From positions 1-20,128 of the forward strand of contig CAIMPQ010000186.1 of assembly GCA_903843315.1 (NCBI GenBank): 20,128 nt of DNA. The letters run 5' to 3'. Below, piece after piece: positions 1 to 8,390 of the stretch. This DNA comes from an uncultured beta proteobacterium. Its GTDB lineage: Bacteria; Pseudomonadota; Gammaproteobacteria; Burkholderiales; Burkholderiaceae. Under the pieces are notes generated by a model. The model had not been told where the DNA came from. It made no database searches and saw only the letters and a list, made by a program, of their open reading frames with translations. Positions within the stretch are counted from its first letter, which is position 1, and each line of letters opens with the position of its first letter. Both the position numbers and the translations under genes were made by a program.

Positions 1-3
1 GGA

Positions 4-1356
4 TCAGTGGGCCTGGTTGTTTCGGTAAATCATTACGCCTGCAACAGTATAGAAGGATCCGAAGGTCACAATTCTATCACCCTCACCCGCTTTAGACAGC
101 GCTTTTTGATACGCTGCAGCAGGATCTAGGAAGCATTCAATACCCCCGTCCAAGCCATTATTTGGCTTTACACCCAATGCCTCAAGCTTCTGGGCCAAAA
201 CTTGGGCGCTAGCGGCCCTAGGGGTTGGCAAATCAGTACAAAACCAAAAATCCACAATACCTAAAAGGGGTTTAATCACACCATCAAGGTCTTTATCCGC
301 CATAGCGCCAAAAATGGCATAGGTATAAGGGTGGTATCCCATCTTATCCAGACCTTGCGCTAAGGTGGCTGCGGCGTGGGGATTATGGGCAACATCCAAG
401 ACCACCGTAGGCTGTCCAGGTAGCACCTGAAAGCGGCCAGGCAACTCAACTAGGGCAAAGCCATTCCGAATATCCTGCGCGCTCACAGGTAAGCGCTGAT
501 GTAAGGCCATCAAGGCGGCAATCACTGCAGAAGCATTCAGAATTTGGTTAGCCCCTCTGAGAGCTGGATAGCCAAGACCACTAAAACGTTTTTTGCGTCC
601 AGCCCAACCCCATTGTTGTTTATCTCCCTGGAAGTTGTAATCACGACCCTGCAACCAGAGATCGCAGCCTAATTTTTCGGCATAGTCGATTAATGATTGC
701 GGTGGAACTGGATCCCCACAGACGGCAATCTGTCCTGGGCGGAAAATACCTGCCTTCTCGCGACCAATCGCTTCCCGGGTGCTACCCAAGAAGTCTGCGT
801 GATCAATATCGATGCTCGTCACAATTGCGCAATCCGCATCCACAATGTTGACAGCATCCAAACGACCACCCATGCCTACTTCCAACACGACTGCATCTAC
901 ATTGGATTTAGCAAACAAGTGCATGATGGCTAAGGTGGTGAATTCAAAATAAGTGAGCGTCGGTGCATCAACCAAACTCACGCGGGCTTTTTCAACAGCA
1001 GCAAAGTGCTCAAGTAAAAGATGGTCATTGACCTCTTCACCATTCAACCGTGCGCGCTCGTTAAATTTCAGTAAGTGCGGTGAAGTATGGCAGCCCACCC
1101 GATAACCAGACGCGAGCAAAATACTTTCAAGGTAAGCGCAAGTCGAGCCTTTGCCATTAGTACCAGCCACCGTAATGACGGGGCAGTCAAAATGCAGATC
1201 CAATGCTGCCTTGACTCGATTAATACGCTCAAGACCCATATCAATGCCAACGGGATGAGCAGTTTCGAGGTGGCTAAGCCAAGCCTCTAGGCTAGAAAAA
1301 AGAATGGGGGCTTGGTGTGCTGTGCTCAAGCGCTTAAACGGCTGCGCTACCCGCAA
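4..1356 (-). CDS. folC: Folylpolyglutamate synthase / dihydrofolate synthase
   Basis: Cytoplasmic Mur-ligase-family enzyme that adds glutamate to dihydropteroate and to folates, using ATP. The 450-residue translation has the family P-loop GTNGKGS at about residues 65-71, the central EVGMGGRLDAVN block (159-170), the GREKAGIFR segment (198-206) with the lysine that is carbamylated in characterised homologues, and the C-domain DVAHNPHA motif (321-328). The full length and natural TGA stop at the left edge indicate an intact gene. The start is uncertain. The longest frame opens at a TTG at 1356, inside the end of accD (23-bp overlap). A second in-frame TTG at 1329 lies 4 bp after the accD stop and would give 441 residues. 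Neither has a good ribosome site, and there is no ATG before residue 40. It is the last gene seen in the long minus-strand run, directly after accD, a common pairing in proteobacteria. Confidence 0.95.
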   Translation of the reverse strand: MRVAQPFKRLSTAHQAPILFSSLEAWLSHLETAHPVGIDMGLERINRVKAALDLHFDCPVITVAGTNGKGSTCAYLESILLASGYRVGCHTSPHLLKFNERARLNGEEVNDHLLLEHFAAVEKARVSLVDAPTLTYFEFTTLAIMHLFAKSNVDAVVLEVGMGGRLDAVNIVDADCAIVTSIDIDHADFLGSTREAIGREKAGIFRPGQIAVCGDPVPPQSLIDYAEKLGCDLWLQGRDYNFQGDKQQWGWAGRKKRFSGLGYPALRGANQILNASAVIAALMALHQRLPVSAQDIRNGFALVELPGRFQVLPGQPTVVLDVAHNPHAAATLAQGLDKMGYHPYTYAIFGAMADKDLDGVIKPLLGIVDFWFCTDLPTPRAASAQVLAQKLEALGVKPNNGLDGGIECFLDPAAAYQKALSKAGEGDRIVTFGSFYTVAGVMIYRNNQAH

Positions 1357-2221
1357 TCGCAGGCTCTGGAAGTTTTTGCAAGAGCGCTAATAGACGTGCA
1401 ATCTCGCCACGCATTTGGCGACGATCGACAATCATGTCAATTCCGCCTTTTTGCATCAGGAACTCCGAACGCTGGAATCCTTCCGGCAATTTTTCACGTA
1501 CGGTTTGCTCAATCACGCGCGGACCAGCAAAACCGATTAAAGCTTTTGGCTCAGCCATTACAACATCGCCCATAAAGGCAAAGCTGGCAGAGATACCGCC
1601 CATAGTGGGGTCAGTCAAGACGCTGATGTATGGCAAACCTTTTTTAGATAGTAAGGTCAACATGGAATTGGTCTTAGCCATCTGAAATAAAGAGAGCAGG
1701 CTTTCTTGCATCCGCGCACCACCAGTAGCGGTAACACAAATAAAAGCGCACTTTTTATTGATCGCTTCTTGAACGCCACGCGCAAAACGCTCCCCCACTA
1801 CAGAACCCATTGAGCCGCCCATATACTGAAACTCAAAACACGCTGCGACAACTGGAATGCTTTCGATTTTTCCGCCCATGACCATCAAGGCTTCTGATTC
1901 ACCGGAAGCGTCGTTGGCTTCTTTAATCCGATCGGTATATTTTTTAGAATCTTTAAATTTCAGTGGGTCAGTTGGGTAAATATCCGCGCCGATTTCATAA
2001 CGCCCTTTAGGGTCTAATAGTTTATCCAAGCGTTGACGTGCGCCAATGCGCATGTGATGACTACATTTTGGACAAACTGAAAGATTGGCTTCAATATCAG
2101 TGCTGTAAAGAACCGTTTCACAACTCGGGCACTTAACCCACAATCCTTCTGGTACTGATTTGCGATTTGCAGGATCAGTATGTTGAATTTGGGGTGGGAG
2201 TAATTTATCTATCCAGCTCAT
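1334..2221 (-). CDS. accD: Acetyl-CoA carboxylase carboxyltransferase subunit beta
   Basis: Beta subunit of the carboxyltransferase that moves CO2 from carboxy-biotin to acetyl-CoA, giving malonyl-CoA for fatty-acid synthesis. It works with AccA, which is not in this window. The 295-residue protein starts with ATG and has the N-terminal four-cysteine zinc ribbon (C31, C34, C50, C53) that marks bacterial AccD. The crotonase-like core follows: GSMGSVVGE (136-144), TGGARMQES (166-174) and FAGPRVIEQT (231-240). Length is normal for the family. It begins 6 bp after the trpA stop with no clear Shine-Dalgarno site, so translation is probably coupled to trpA. Placement between trpA and folC is widespread in beta- and gammaproteobacteria. 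Confidence 0.97.
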   Translation of the reverse strand: MSWIDKLLPPQIQHTDPANRKSVPEGLWVKCPSCETVLYSTDIEANLSVCPKCSHHMRIGARQRLDKLLDPKGRYEIGADIYPTDPLKFKDSKKYTDRIKEANDASGESEALMVMGGKIESIPVVAACFEFQYMGGSMGSVVGERFARGVQEAINKKCAFICVTATGGARMQESLLSLFQMAKTNSMLTLLSKKGLPYISVLTDPTMGGISASFAFMGDVVMAEPKALIGFAGPRVIEQTVREKLPEGFQRSEFLMQKGGIDMIVDRRQMRGEIARLLALLQKLPEPAIAGSAAV

Positions 2222-2227
2222 TAGTTT

Positions 2228-3025
2228 TTAACTATCCAATGCGTCGCGAATCTCACGAATGAAGGTTTCCAGTGATTGTACTGCCTGACCAGGAGGCGCT
2301 TCTTCTAAAAGCCGAATAATTCGGCTGCCAATGACCACTGCATCGGCGCTAGTGGATACTGCCTTAGCGCTAGCAGCATCGCTAATTCCAAAGCCTACAG
2401 CAATCGGAATGTCTGTTTCTTCCCGAATTTTCGGGATGATGCTAGCCACATCTTGGGTATTCAGGTGGGATGCACCAGTAACCCCACGCATCGACACATA
2501 ATAGATATAGCCAGAAGCGATTTTGGCAGCCTCTTTAATGCGTTCATGTGATGAAGTTGGAGCCAATAAGAAAATCGGGTCAATGCCAGCAACGCGCATA
2601 CGCGCAGCAAAATCAACGCACTCTTCCGGCGGATAATCCACTACCAACACGCCGTCAACGCCAGCAGCTTTTGCTTCGGTTGCAAAACGTTCTGCCCCCA
2701 TTTGTTCAACAGGATTTGCATAACCCATCAAGACCACTGGCGTGTTGACATCTTTTTTTCGAAACTCTTTTACCATTTCCAAGCAACTATGCAATGTCAC
2801 TCCGTGGGTTAAGGCACGTTCAGAAGATCTTTGAATGACAGGACCGTCAGCCATGGGATCTGAAAAAGGTACACCTAACTCAATCACACTGGAGCCACCC
2901 CGTACTAATGCATGCATCAACTCAACAGTTAACTTTGGATCAGGATCGCCTGCAGTAATAAAAGGAATGAGTCCTTTTTTACCTGAGGCTTTTAACTCTT
3001 TAAAGAGTGCTGTAATTTTCGACAT
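2228..3025 (-). CDS. trpA: Tryptophan synthase alpha subunit
   Basis: TIM-barrel subunit that cleaves indole-3-glycerol phosphate to indole and glyceraldehyde-3-phosphate, then channels indole to TrpB. The 265-residue length is typical. The catalytic acids of the family are present: E49 in the VIEL strand and D60 in the GVPFSDPMADGPVIQ signature (51-65). The ATG start lies 9 bp after the trpB stop. The upstream sequence is purine-rich (TAAGAAATAG), giving only a weak ribosome site, which fits the usual trpB-trpA coupling. No unrelated gene is inserted between trpB and trpA, although I recall an insertion there in some Burkholderia. Confidence 0.97.
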   Translation of the reverse strand: MSKITALFKELKASGKKGLIPFITAGDPDPKLTVELMHALVRGGSSVIELGVPFSDPMADGPVIQRSSERALTHGVTLHSCLEMVKEFRKKDVNTPVVLMGYANPVEQMGAERFATEAKAAGVDGVLVVDYPPEECVDFAARMRVAGIDPIFLLAPTSSHERIKEAAKIASGYIYYVSMRGVTGASHLNTQDVASIIPKIREETDIPIAVGFGISDAASAKAVSTSADAVVIGSRIIRLLEEAPPGQAVQSLETFIREIRDALDS

Positions 3026-3034
3026 AACTATTTC

Positions 3035-4228
3035 TTAACCTTCAGATCCGGTAGCTTGCGCGACGGTGTGCATATCTTTATCGCCACGACCAGAAAGGTT
3101 TACCAAGATGGTTTTGTCTTTCGGCAAAGTCTTGGCGAGCTTACAGGCATAAGCAATGGCATGAGCAGACTCAAGCGCAGGAATAATGCCCTCGATGCGA
3201 CAGCAATCATGGAATGCTTGCAAAGCTTCCTCATCAGTAATAGCAACATAGTCGGCACGACCGGAGTCTTTTAACCATGCATGCTCAGGGCCAACTCCGG
3301 GATAGTCCATACCAGCTGATACAGAATGCGTTTCAGAAATCTGACCATTCTCATCTTGCAATAAATAAGTACGATTGCCATGCAATACCCCAGGCTTACC
3401 CACACACAGGGCGGCAGAATGTAAACCACTACCCAGGCCATGACCTGCAGCTTCGACACCAATGAGTTTGACTTCGGCAAAATCAATGTAAGGATAAAAA
3501 ATGCCCATAGCATTAGAACCCCCACCAACGCAAGCGAGAACATAGTCAGGTTGACGACCGGTCATTTCAGGCATTTGTACTTTGCACTCTTCACCAATGA
3601 CGCTCTGGAAATCGCGCACCATCATCGGATAAGGGTGTGGTCCAGCGACAGTGCCAATGATGTAGAAAGTATTGTCTACGTTAGTTACCCAATCGCGCAT
3701 GGCTTCATTGAGTGCATCTTTTAATGTTTTGGTCCCTGACTCAACGGGCACCACTTTGGCACCCAACAGCTTCATGCGGAATACGTTTTGGGCTTGGCGA
3801 GCAACGTCGACTGAACCCTGATAGACAGTGCAATCTAAGCCAAAGCGTGCACAAATAGTGGCAGTAGCTACGCCATGCTGCCCTGCTCCAGTCTCCGCAA
3901 TAATGCGCGGCTTACCCATGCGCTTAGCCAGCATTGCCTGACCAATCACATTATTAATTTTATGAGCACCAGTGTGGTTTAAGTCTTCACGCTTAAGATA
4001 AATCTGTGCACCACCCAGCATTTCGCTCCAACGTTTCGCGTGATAAACCGGCGATGGTCTACCGACAAAGTGTTTTAGCTCGTAATGAAACTCTTCGATA
4101 AACTCGGGATCGTGTTGATATTTAGCATAAGTCTCTTTGAGTTGATCTAATGCATACATTAATGTCTCAGAAACAAACACACCGCCGTAAGGACCGAAGT
4201 GTCCTCGTGCATCTGGCTTGTCGTACAT
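3035..4228 (-). CDS. trpB: Tryptophan synthase beta chain
   Basis: PLP enzyme that joins indole and serine to make tryptophan, as an alpha2-beta2 complex with TrpA. The 397 residues include the PLP lysine K90 in GAHKINN, the ETGAGQHG loop (112-119) with the substrate carboxylate-binding residues, and the phosphate-binding GGGSNAMG loop (235-242). These are TrpB1-type features, consistent with an adjacent trpA. The ATG start is well supported by AGAGGT about 5 bases upstream. It lies 30 bp after trpF and 9 bp before trpA. Confidence 0.98.
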   Translation of the reverse strand: MYDKPDARGHFGPYGGVFVSETLMYALDQLKETYAKYQHDPEFIEEFHYELKHFVGRPSPVYHAKRWSEMLGGAQIYLKREDLNHTGAHKINNVIGQAMLAKRMGKPRIIAETGAGQHGVATATICARFGLDCTVYQGSVDVARQAQNVFRMKLLGAKVVPVESGTKTLKDALNEAMRDWVTNVDNTFYIIGTVAGPHPYPMMVRDFQSVIGEECKVQMPEMTGRQPDYVLACVGGGSNAMGIFYPYIDFAEVKLIGVEAAGHGLGSGLHSAALCVGKPGVLHGNRTYLLQDENGQISETHSVSAGMDYPGVGPEHAWLKDSGRADYVAITDEEALQAFHDCCRIEGIIPALESAHAIAYACKLAKTLPKDKTILVNLSGRGDKDMHTVAQATGSEG

Positions 4229-4258
4229 AGCTACCTCTTTTGATTTATTTACAGCAAA

Positions 4259-4936
4259 TTATTGGGATGATGATTTCTCATCTACCGCGCGCACTGCTTT
4301 TACAAATTCAGCCATGAGCGCAGGATCTTTAACACCCCTGCTGCTTTCTACGCCACTAGAGACGTCAACCGCGCAAGGATGCAGGCGTGCAATGGCCTCG
4401 CCCACGTTGTGCGTGTTCAATCCACCACTCAAAACGACCCGAGGCGCGTTTTCGCTTACCCATGTCTGTGGAATCCCCTGCCAATCAAAAGGAACGCCTC
4501 CGCCACCATAACCCTCGACGAGGGCATCCAGCAGAAAAGCATTTGCTTGCCTATATTGTAGGGAAAATTTACCAAAAGCGAAGTCCTGCCCCACCCGGGC
4601 GGCTTTCATCCAAGGCATTCCATCGGCGAGCTCAATACAGCGCTCTGGGGACTCATCCCCATGAAATTGCCATAAGGTGATGGGAGCAGCATTTTTAATG
4701 GCTGCAAACTCGGCATTCGTGGGGTTGACCACCAAACCAACAGCATCTATCCCAGCAGGAAGCCTGGAAATTAGCTGGGCAGCGACATTGGGACTTACCG
4801 CCCGAACACTGGGGGGATAAAACACAAAACCCACAGCATCCACGCCAGCTGCAACAGCTGCATCAATATCTGCAGAAGTCCTTAACCCGCAGATTTTGAC
4901 TCTAGTTCGTCCAGGTGAGTATGTCAGTAAGCCCAT
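4259..4936 (-). CDS. trpF: Phosphoribosylanthranilate isomerase
   Basis: Catalyses the Amadori rearrangement of phosphoribosylanthranilate to CdRP, the third committed step of tryptophan synthesis. It is stand-alone here, not fused to TrpC. I chose the ATG at 4936, giving 225 residues and a 17-bp gap from truA. A longer frame opens at a TTG at 4984, but it would overlap truA by 31 bp and add 16 residues unlike the family. From the chosen start, RVKICGLR (12-19) carries the catalytic cysteine C16. D137 in LLDA matches the family's general acid. EGYGGGGVPFDW (141-152) and LSGGL / DVSSGVE (169-173 and 191-197) form the phosphate-binding region. TrpD, TrpC and TrpE are not in this window, so the tryptophan genes are split between loci. 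Confidence 0.95.
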   Translation of the reverse strand: MGLLTYSPGRTRVKICGLRTSADIDAAVAAGVDAVGFVFYPPSVRAVSPNVAAQLISRLPAGIDAVGLVVNPTNAEFAAIKNAAPITLWQFHGDESPERCIELADGMPWMKAARVGQDFAFGKFSLQYRQANAFLLDALVEGYGGGGVPFDWQGIPQTWVSENAPRVVLSGGLNTHNVGEAIARLHPCAVDVSSGVESSRGVKDPALMAEFVKAVRAVDEKSSSQ

Positions 4937-4953
4937 AAATGAATAATAAAGCC

Positions 4954-5784
4954 TTATGAAGCAATGATTTGGGTTGGCAGCCAAGAGTTTTTCAGCCAGG
5001 GGTCTGGAATACCGAACTCGTCTGGGTAAGCAATCTTAGCCAAGTACAGACCATCAGGCATAAATGTTGGTGCAGCTATTTGTCTATTTTTGGCTTCTAA
5101 GACCTCTGCCATCCACTCTGGCTTTTGCCTAGCTTGTCCAATTTGGAGAAAGCAACCAACGAGATTACGGATCATGTGATGTAAAAAAGCATTTCCCCGA
5201 ATAGAAAAATAGAGCCAGGGCTCTTCCGAAATGATTTCAATCGAGTGCAGCGTTTTGACTGGTGTCTTACTCTGACACTCAGAAGATCTAAATGAACTGA
5301 AATCATGCTCGCCAATAAGACACCGAGCCGCTTGTTTCATCCCCTCTACGTCTAGCCATTTATTTGGTGGAAGCAATAAGTAACCTGCCCTAGCATTTAC
5401 CATCGGCGCCCGACAGGGGCCTGCATGTAAGGCATAAATATAAGTGCGCTCAAATGCAGAAAAGCGCGCACTAAATTCAGCAGGCACTTCTTTTGCCCAA
5501 TTGACTACGATAGAGCTGGGTAGAAAAGAGTTGATGCCTCTGACCCAGGAAAATACTTCACGTTCAACATTGGTATCAAAGTGCACCACTTGACCTAAAG
5601 CATGTACCCCAGTATCTGTTCTGCCGGCAGTAATGCTGCGAATCGGAAAATCCTTACATGATTCCTCGCCTACAAAGGCAGAAACGGCTTTCTCTAATTC
5701 GTCTTGAACTGAATTTTGATTTACCTGAGTTTGCCACCCAGAATAGGGACTGCCGTCATATTGCAGGCCGAGTGCTATGCGCAT
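4954..5784 (-). CDS. truA: tRNA pseudouridine(38-40) synthase TruA
   Basis: Modifies uridines 38-40 in the anticodon arm of many tRNAs. The 276-residue length fits the family. AGRTDTGVHA (53-62) contains the catalytic aspartate D57. Other TruA blocks present are GEHDFSSFR (158-166) and FLHHMIRNLVG (200-210). The ATG start lies 18 bp after the fimV stop; no strong ribosome site was seen. It sits between fimV and trpF, an order also familiar from Pseudomonas and Burkholderiales clusters (recall, not searched). Confidence 0.97.
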   Translation of the reverse strand: MRIALGLQYDGSPYSGWQTQVNQNSVQDELEKAVSAFVGEESCKDFPIRSITAGRTDTGVHALGQVVHFDTNVEREVFSWVRGINSFLPSSIVVNWAKEVPAEFSARFSAFERTYIYALHAGPCRAPMVNARAGYLLLPPNKWLDVEGMKQAARCLIGEHDFSSFRSSECQSKTPVKTLHSIEIISEEPWLYFSIRGNAFLHHMIRNLVGCFLQIGQARQKPEWMAEVLEAKNRQIAAPTFMPDGLYLAKIAYPDEFGIPDPWLKNSWLPTQIIAS

Positions 5785-5802
5785 CGGTTCACACTCTGGG
5801 CC

Positions 5803-7191
5803 TTAGGCATTGCGATGCGAAAGCTCTGCTAATAAACCTTGTGCTTCAATCGTAATTACAGGATCCACTGAATTACTCACACGCAATACTTCTTCTAAAG
5901 ACTTCATCGCAGCAGAAAAATCTTCTATCGTGATATAGGCACGCGCCAGATTGAGCTTGACGCGTAAGGTATCGGCCAATGGATTTGAAGCTGCTATTGG
6001 CGTTACCGGTGAAATTTCATTGATTGGCTTCGAGAGATCTAGATCAATCCCAGCAAATAACGCTTTAGTGCGCTCAGGCATTTCGAAGTGAGCCCCAGGC
6101 ACAGATTTTTCTGAAGTCTGTGGAGCATGGGTTCTTGTCGCCTGGAAATTAGCCCCTTCAGAGCGTCTTGCATTACGCGCAAATGCCCACAGCAATAGAC
6201 CAGTGAATGCGATTAAACCGATGGCCAAAACAGCGGGAGCAAAACCACCAAGTCCAAAGTTATTTTCAGCTGCTTTTTTATCTTTGGATTTATCTAACAG
6301 GCTTTGAAGATCTGCAATGTTTTTTTCTAACTCAGCAACGCGTGTTTTAGCCTGCTCTAATTGTTTTTCTTGGGCAACGAGCTCTTCGGTATAGCGGCGC
6401 TCTTGCTCATTACCTTCTGCGCTTGAACCAATCTTCAGGCGATCCTTGGGAGCTGAGGCTCCAGCCTTGGTATCGCCAGGTTTAGACGTTCCTGCAGCAG
6501 AACCCTTATCCACCTGCTCTGCACGCCACTCTGTATTTGCATCAGCAACAAATTGGTTTGCCTCTGCAGGACTAATGGAGCGGAGAAGCGCTTGGCTTGG
6601 CTTGCTTAATTCAGCTCCTGCAGCTAAGCGATTAATACTGCCACTAGCGAATGCATCTGGATTGGCTTTGTATAAAGCCATCATGGTTTGATCTAAAGTA
6701 GCACCCTCTAATTGCGGAGCCATCAATGCAGCGATTTCGGAGAGCGTTTGACCAGGCTTCACCAGTACTTTTTGAACATCGCCCAAGAGTAAGGTGTAGG
6801 TTTTGGTTAGGCTTCCGCTTGCCCAGGTCAGATTAACTAAAACATCGACAAAGGGATCATCTGTGATTGGAACTGAATTGACTGTCTCTACCAGGACCAT
6901 TAACTTCTCTTGGCGATTGCGATACACCATCACCTGTGGATTGAGTTCTAGAATCTTTTGAGAAATTCCAAGACGCTCATAGGCTGCTTTACTCGGCGTT
7001 GTTGCCTTCAGACTATCTAAAGTAGCCGTTTCATCAGCTGCAATCCGAATCGGAATTTCTACGCGGAGTGGTTCCCCAGCCCTCGACTGAAGCTGTGGTG
7101 AACCTAAAGTCACCGCCCAAGCCGCACATGACCAACTAAGCCAAATAAAGCAAAGCGCTTTTACAAAGCGGCGTTGACAGGTTTGTAACAT
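5803..7191 (-). CDS. fimV: Short FimV-like inner-membrane protein with LysM-like and TPR-like regions
   Basis: FimV/HubP proteins are polar hub proteins linked to type IV pilus assembly and twitching. The 462 residues from the ATG at 7191 show a signal peptide (about 1-26, cleavage after AWA), a FimV N-terminal domain (about 27-140), a LysM-like segment (about 141-186, VKPGQTLSEIA), a low-complexity linker, a charged coiled coil (about 262-305), one membrane helix (about 317-337) and a C-terminal FimV/TPR-like helix pair (about 408-455). The start is supported by overlap with the asd stop as TAATG. An in-frame ATG at 7245 would put 18 residues before the signal peptide and is less likely. It is roughly half the length of Pseudomonas FimV, mainly because the cytoplasmic part is reduced to about 125 residues. 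Family assignment rests on domain order and asd-fimV-truA context; pilus function here is inference. Confidence 0.85.
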   Translation of the reverse strand: MLQTCQRRFVKALCFIWLSWSCAAWAVTLGSPQLQSRAGEPLRVEIPIRIAADETATLDSLKATTPSKAAYERLGISQKILELNPQVMVYRNRQEKLMVLVETVNSVPITDDPFVDVLVNLTWASGSLTKTYTLLLGDVQKVLVKPGQTLSEIAALMAPQLEGATLDQTMMALYKANPDAFASGSINRLAAGAELSKPSQALLRSISPAEANQFVADANTEWRAEQVDKGSAAGTSKPGDTKAGASAPKDRLKIGSSAEGNEQERRYTEELVAQEKQLEQAKTRVAELEKNIADLQSLLDKSKDKKAAENNFGLGGFAPAVLAIGLIAFTGLLLWAFARNARRSEGANFQATRTHAPQTSEKSVPGAHFEMPERTKALFAGIDLDLSKPINEISPVTPIAASNPLADTLRVKLNLARAYITIEDFSAAMKSLEEVLRVSNSVDPVITIEAQGLLAELSHRNA

Positions 7192-8348
7192 TATTTTTCG
7201 AGCAAGATTCTTAGCATACGGCGCAATGGTTCTGCAGCGCCCCATAACAATTGGTCACCAACCGTAAAAGCCCCAAGATACTCTGGACCCATTGCTAATT
7301 TATGTAAACGTCCAATCGGAACACTTAATGTTCCACTGACAGCTGCAGGTGATAAATCACGCTCGGTAGATTCACGGTCATTCGGAACCACTTTGACCCA
7401 CTGGTTGTCGTTGGCCAAAATAGCTTCGATTTCCTCAAGGGGGATATCTTTCTTCAATTTCACAGTCAAGCCCTGTGAGTGGCAACGCATTGCACCGACA
7501 CGCACGCACAAACCATCAATTGGAATACTGCCTGGTGTACGGAATGCGGGACGACCTAAGATCTTGTTGAACTCAGCGCCACCCTTCCACTCTTCTTTAG
7601 TTTGACCATTCTCCACCGGTACGTCGATCCAGGGAATCAAGCTTCCAGCTAAGGGGGTATTACGGAAATTCTTTTTCGGAAAATCAGGTGAACGCAAAGT
7701 TTCGGTAATTTTGCGATCGATGTCCAAAATCCATGATGAAGGATCTGCTAATTCGGTAGCAACGCTGTCGCGCAATGCGCCCATCTGCAGTAGTAACTCA
7801 CGCATATTTTGTGCGCCCGCTCCGGATGCCGCTTGATAAGTCATGGCACTGATCCACTCGACCATATCTGCCTTCACTAAACCACCCATTGCCATCATCA
7901 TTAAGCTAACGGTACAGTTACTACCAATCCAATTCTTGCCACCCGCAGCCAAAGCTTTGTCGATCACCGGACGATTCACGGGATCCAAAACCAACACTGC
8001 ATCATCCTTCATGCGTAAGGCACTAGCAGCGTCGATCCAATGACCATTCCAGCCTGCAGCACGCAGCTTTGGGAAAATCTCATTGGTGTAGTCGCCACCC
8101 TGGCAGGTCAGAATGATGTCGCAGCGAGACAAGGCTTGAATGTCATTGGCATCTTGCAGCGTGCTTTCGCTTTTGCTCACTTTTTGACCATTCAGCAATG
8201 GCACTTCGCCACCAGCTTGGCTGGTACTAAAAAATACTGGCTCAATCAAATCGAAATCTTTTTCAGCGAGCATTCTTTCCATCAGAACGCTACCAACCAT
8301 ACCGCGCCAACCAACTAAACCTACCAATGGTGTTTTTGTATTTGCCAT
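7191..8348 (-). CDS. asd: Aspartate-semialdehyde dehydrogenase
   Basis: NADPH-dependent reduction of aspartyl phosphate to aspartate semialdehyde, the branch point to lysine/diaminopimelate, threonine, methionine and isoleucine. From the ATG at 8348 the protein is 385 residues. It has the NADP-binding glycine pattern GLVGWRGMVGS (10-20), the nucleophilic cysteine C145 in GSNCTVSLM, and the active-site region around H290 in RVGAMRCHSQG. An upstream TTG at 8357 would add three residues (MII), but the ATG gives the usual N-terminus. The gene lies 42 bp after leuB, and its TAA overlaps the fimV ATG by one base. The sequence resembles the longer gammaproteobacterial/E. coli type of Asd. Confidence 0.96.
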   Translation of the reverse strand: MANTKTPLVGLVGWRGMVGSVLMERMLAEKDFDLIEPVFFSTSQAGGEVPLLNGQKVSKSESTLQDANDIQALSRCDIILTCQGGDYTNEIFPKLRAAGWNGHWIDAASALRMKDDAVLVLDPVNRPVIDKALAAGGKNWIGSNCTVSLMMMAMGGLVKADMVEWISAMTYQAASGAGAQNMRELLLQMGALRDSVATELADPSSWILDIDRKITETLRSPDFPKKNFRNTPLAGSLIPWIDVPVENGQTKEEWKGGAEFNKILGRPAFRTPGSIPIDGLCVRVGAMRCHSQGLTVKLKKDIPLEEIEAILANDNQWVKVVPNDRESTERDLSPAAVSGTLSVPIGRLHKLAMGPEYLGAFTVGDQLLWGAAEPLRRMLRILLEK

Positions 8349-8390
8349 GATGATCAACTATCTAGTGAATATATTTATAGTGCTTCTTAT

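Noticed and set aside
4937..4984. N-terminal extension of trpF from a TTG at 4984
   Set aside because: It overlaps truA by 31 bp, has no ribosome site and adds residues absent from the TrpF family; the ATG at 4936 fits better.
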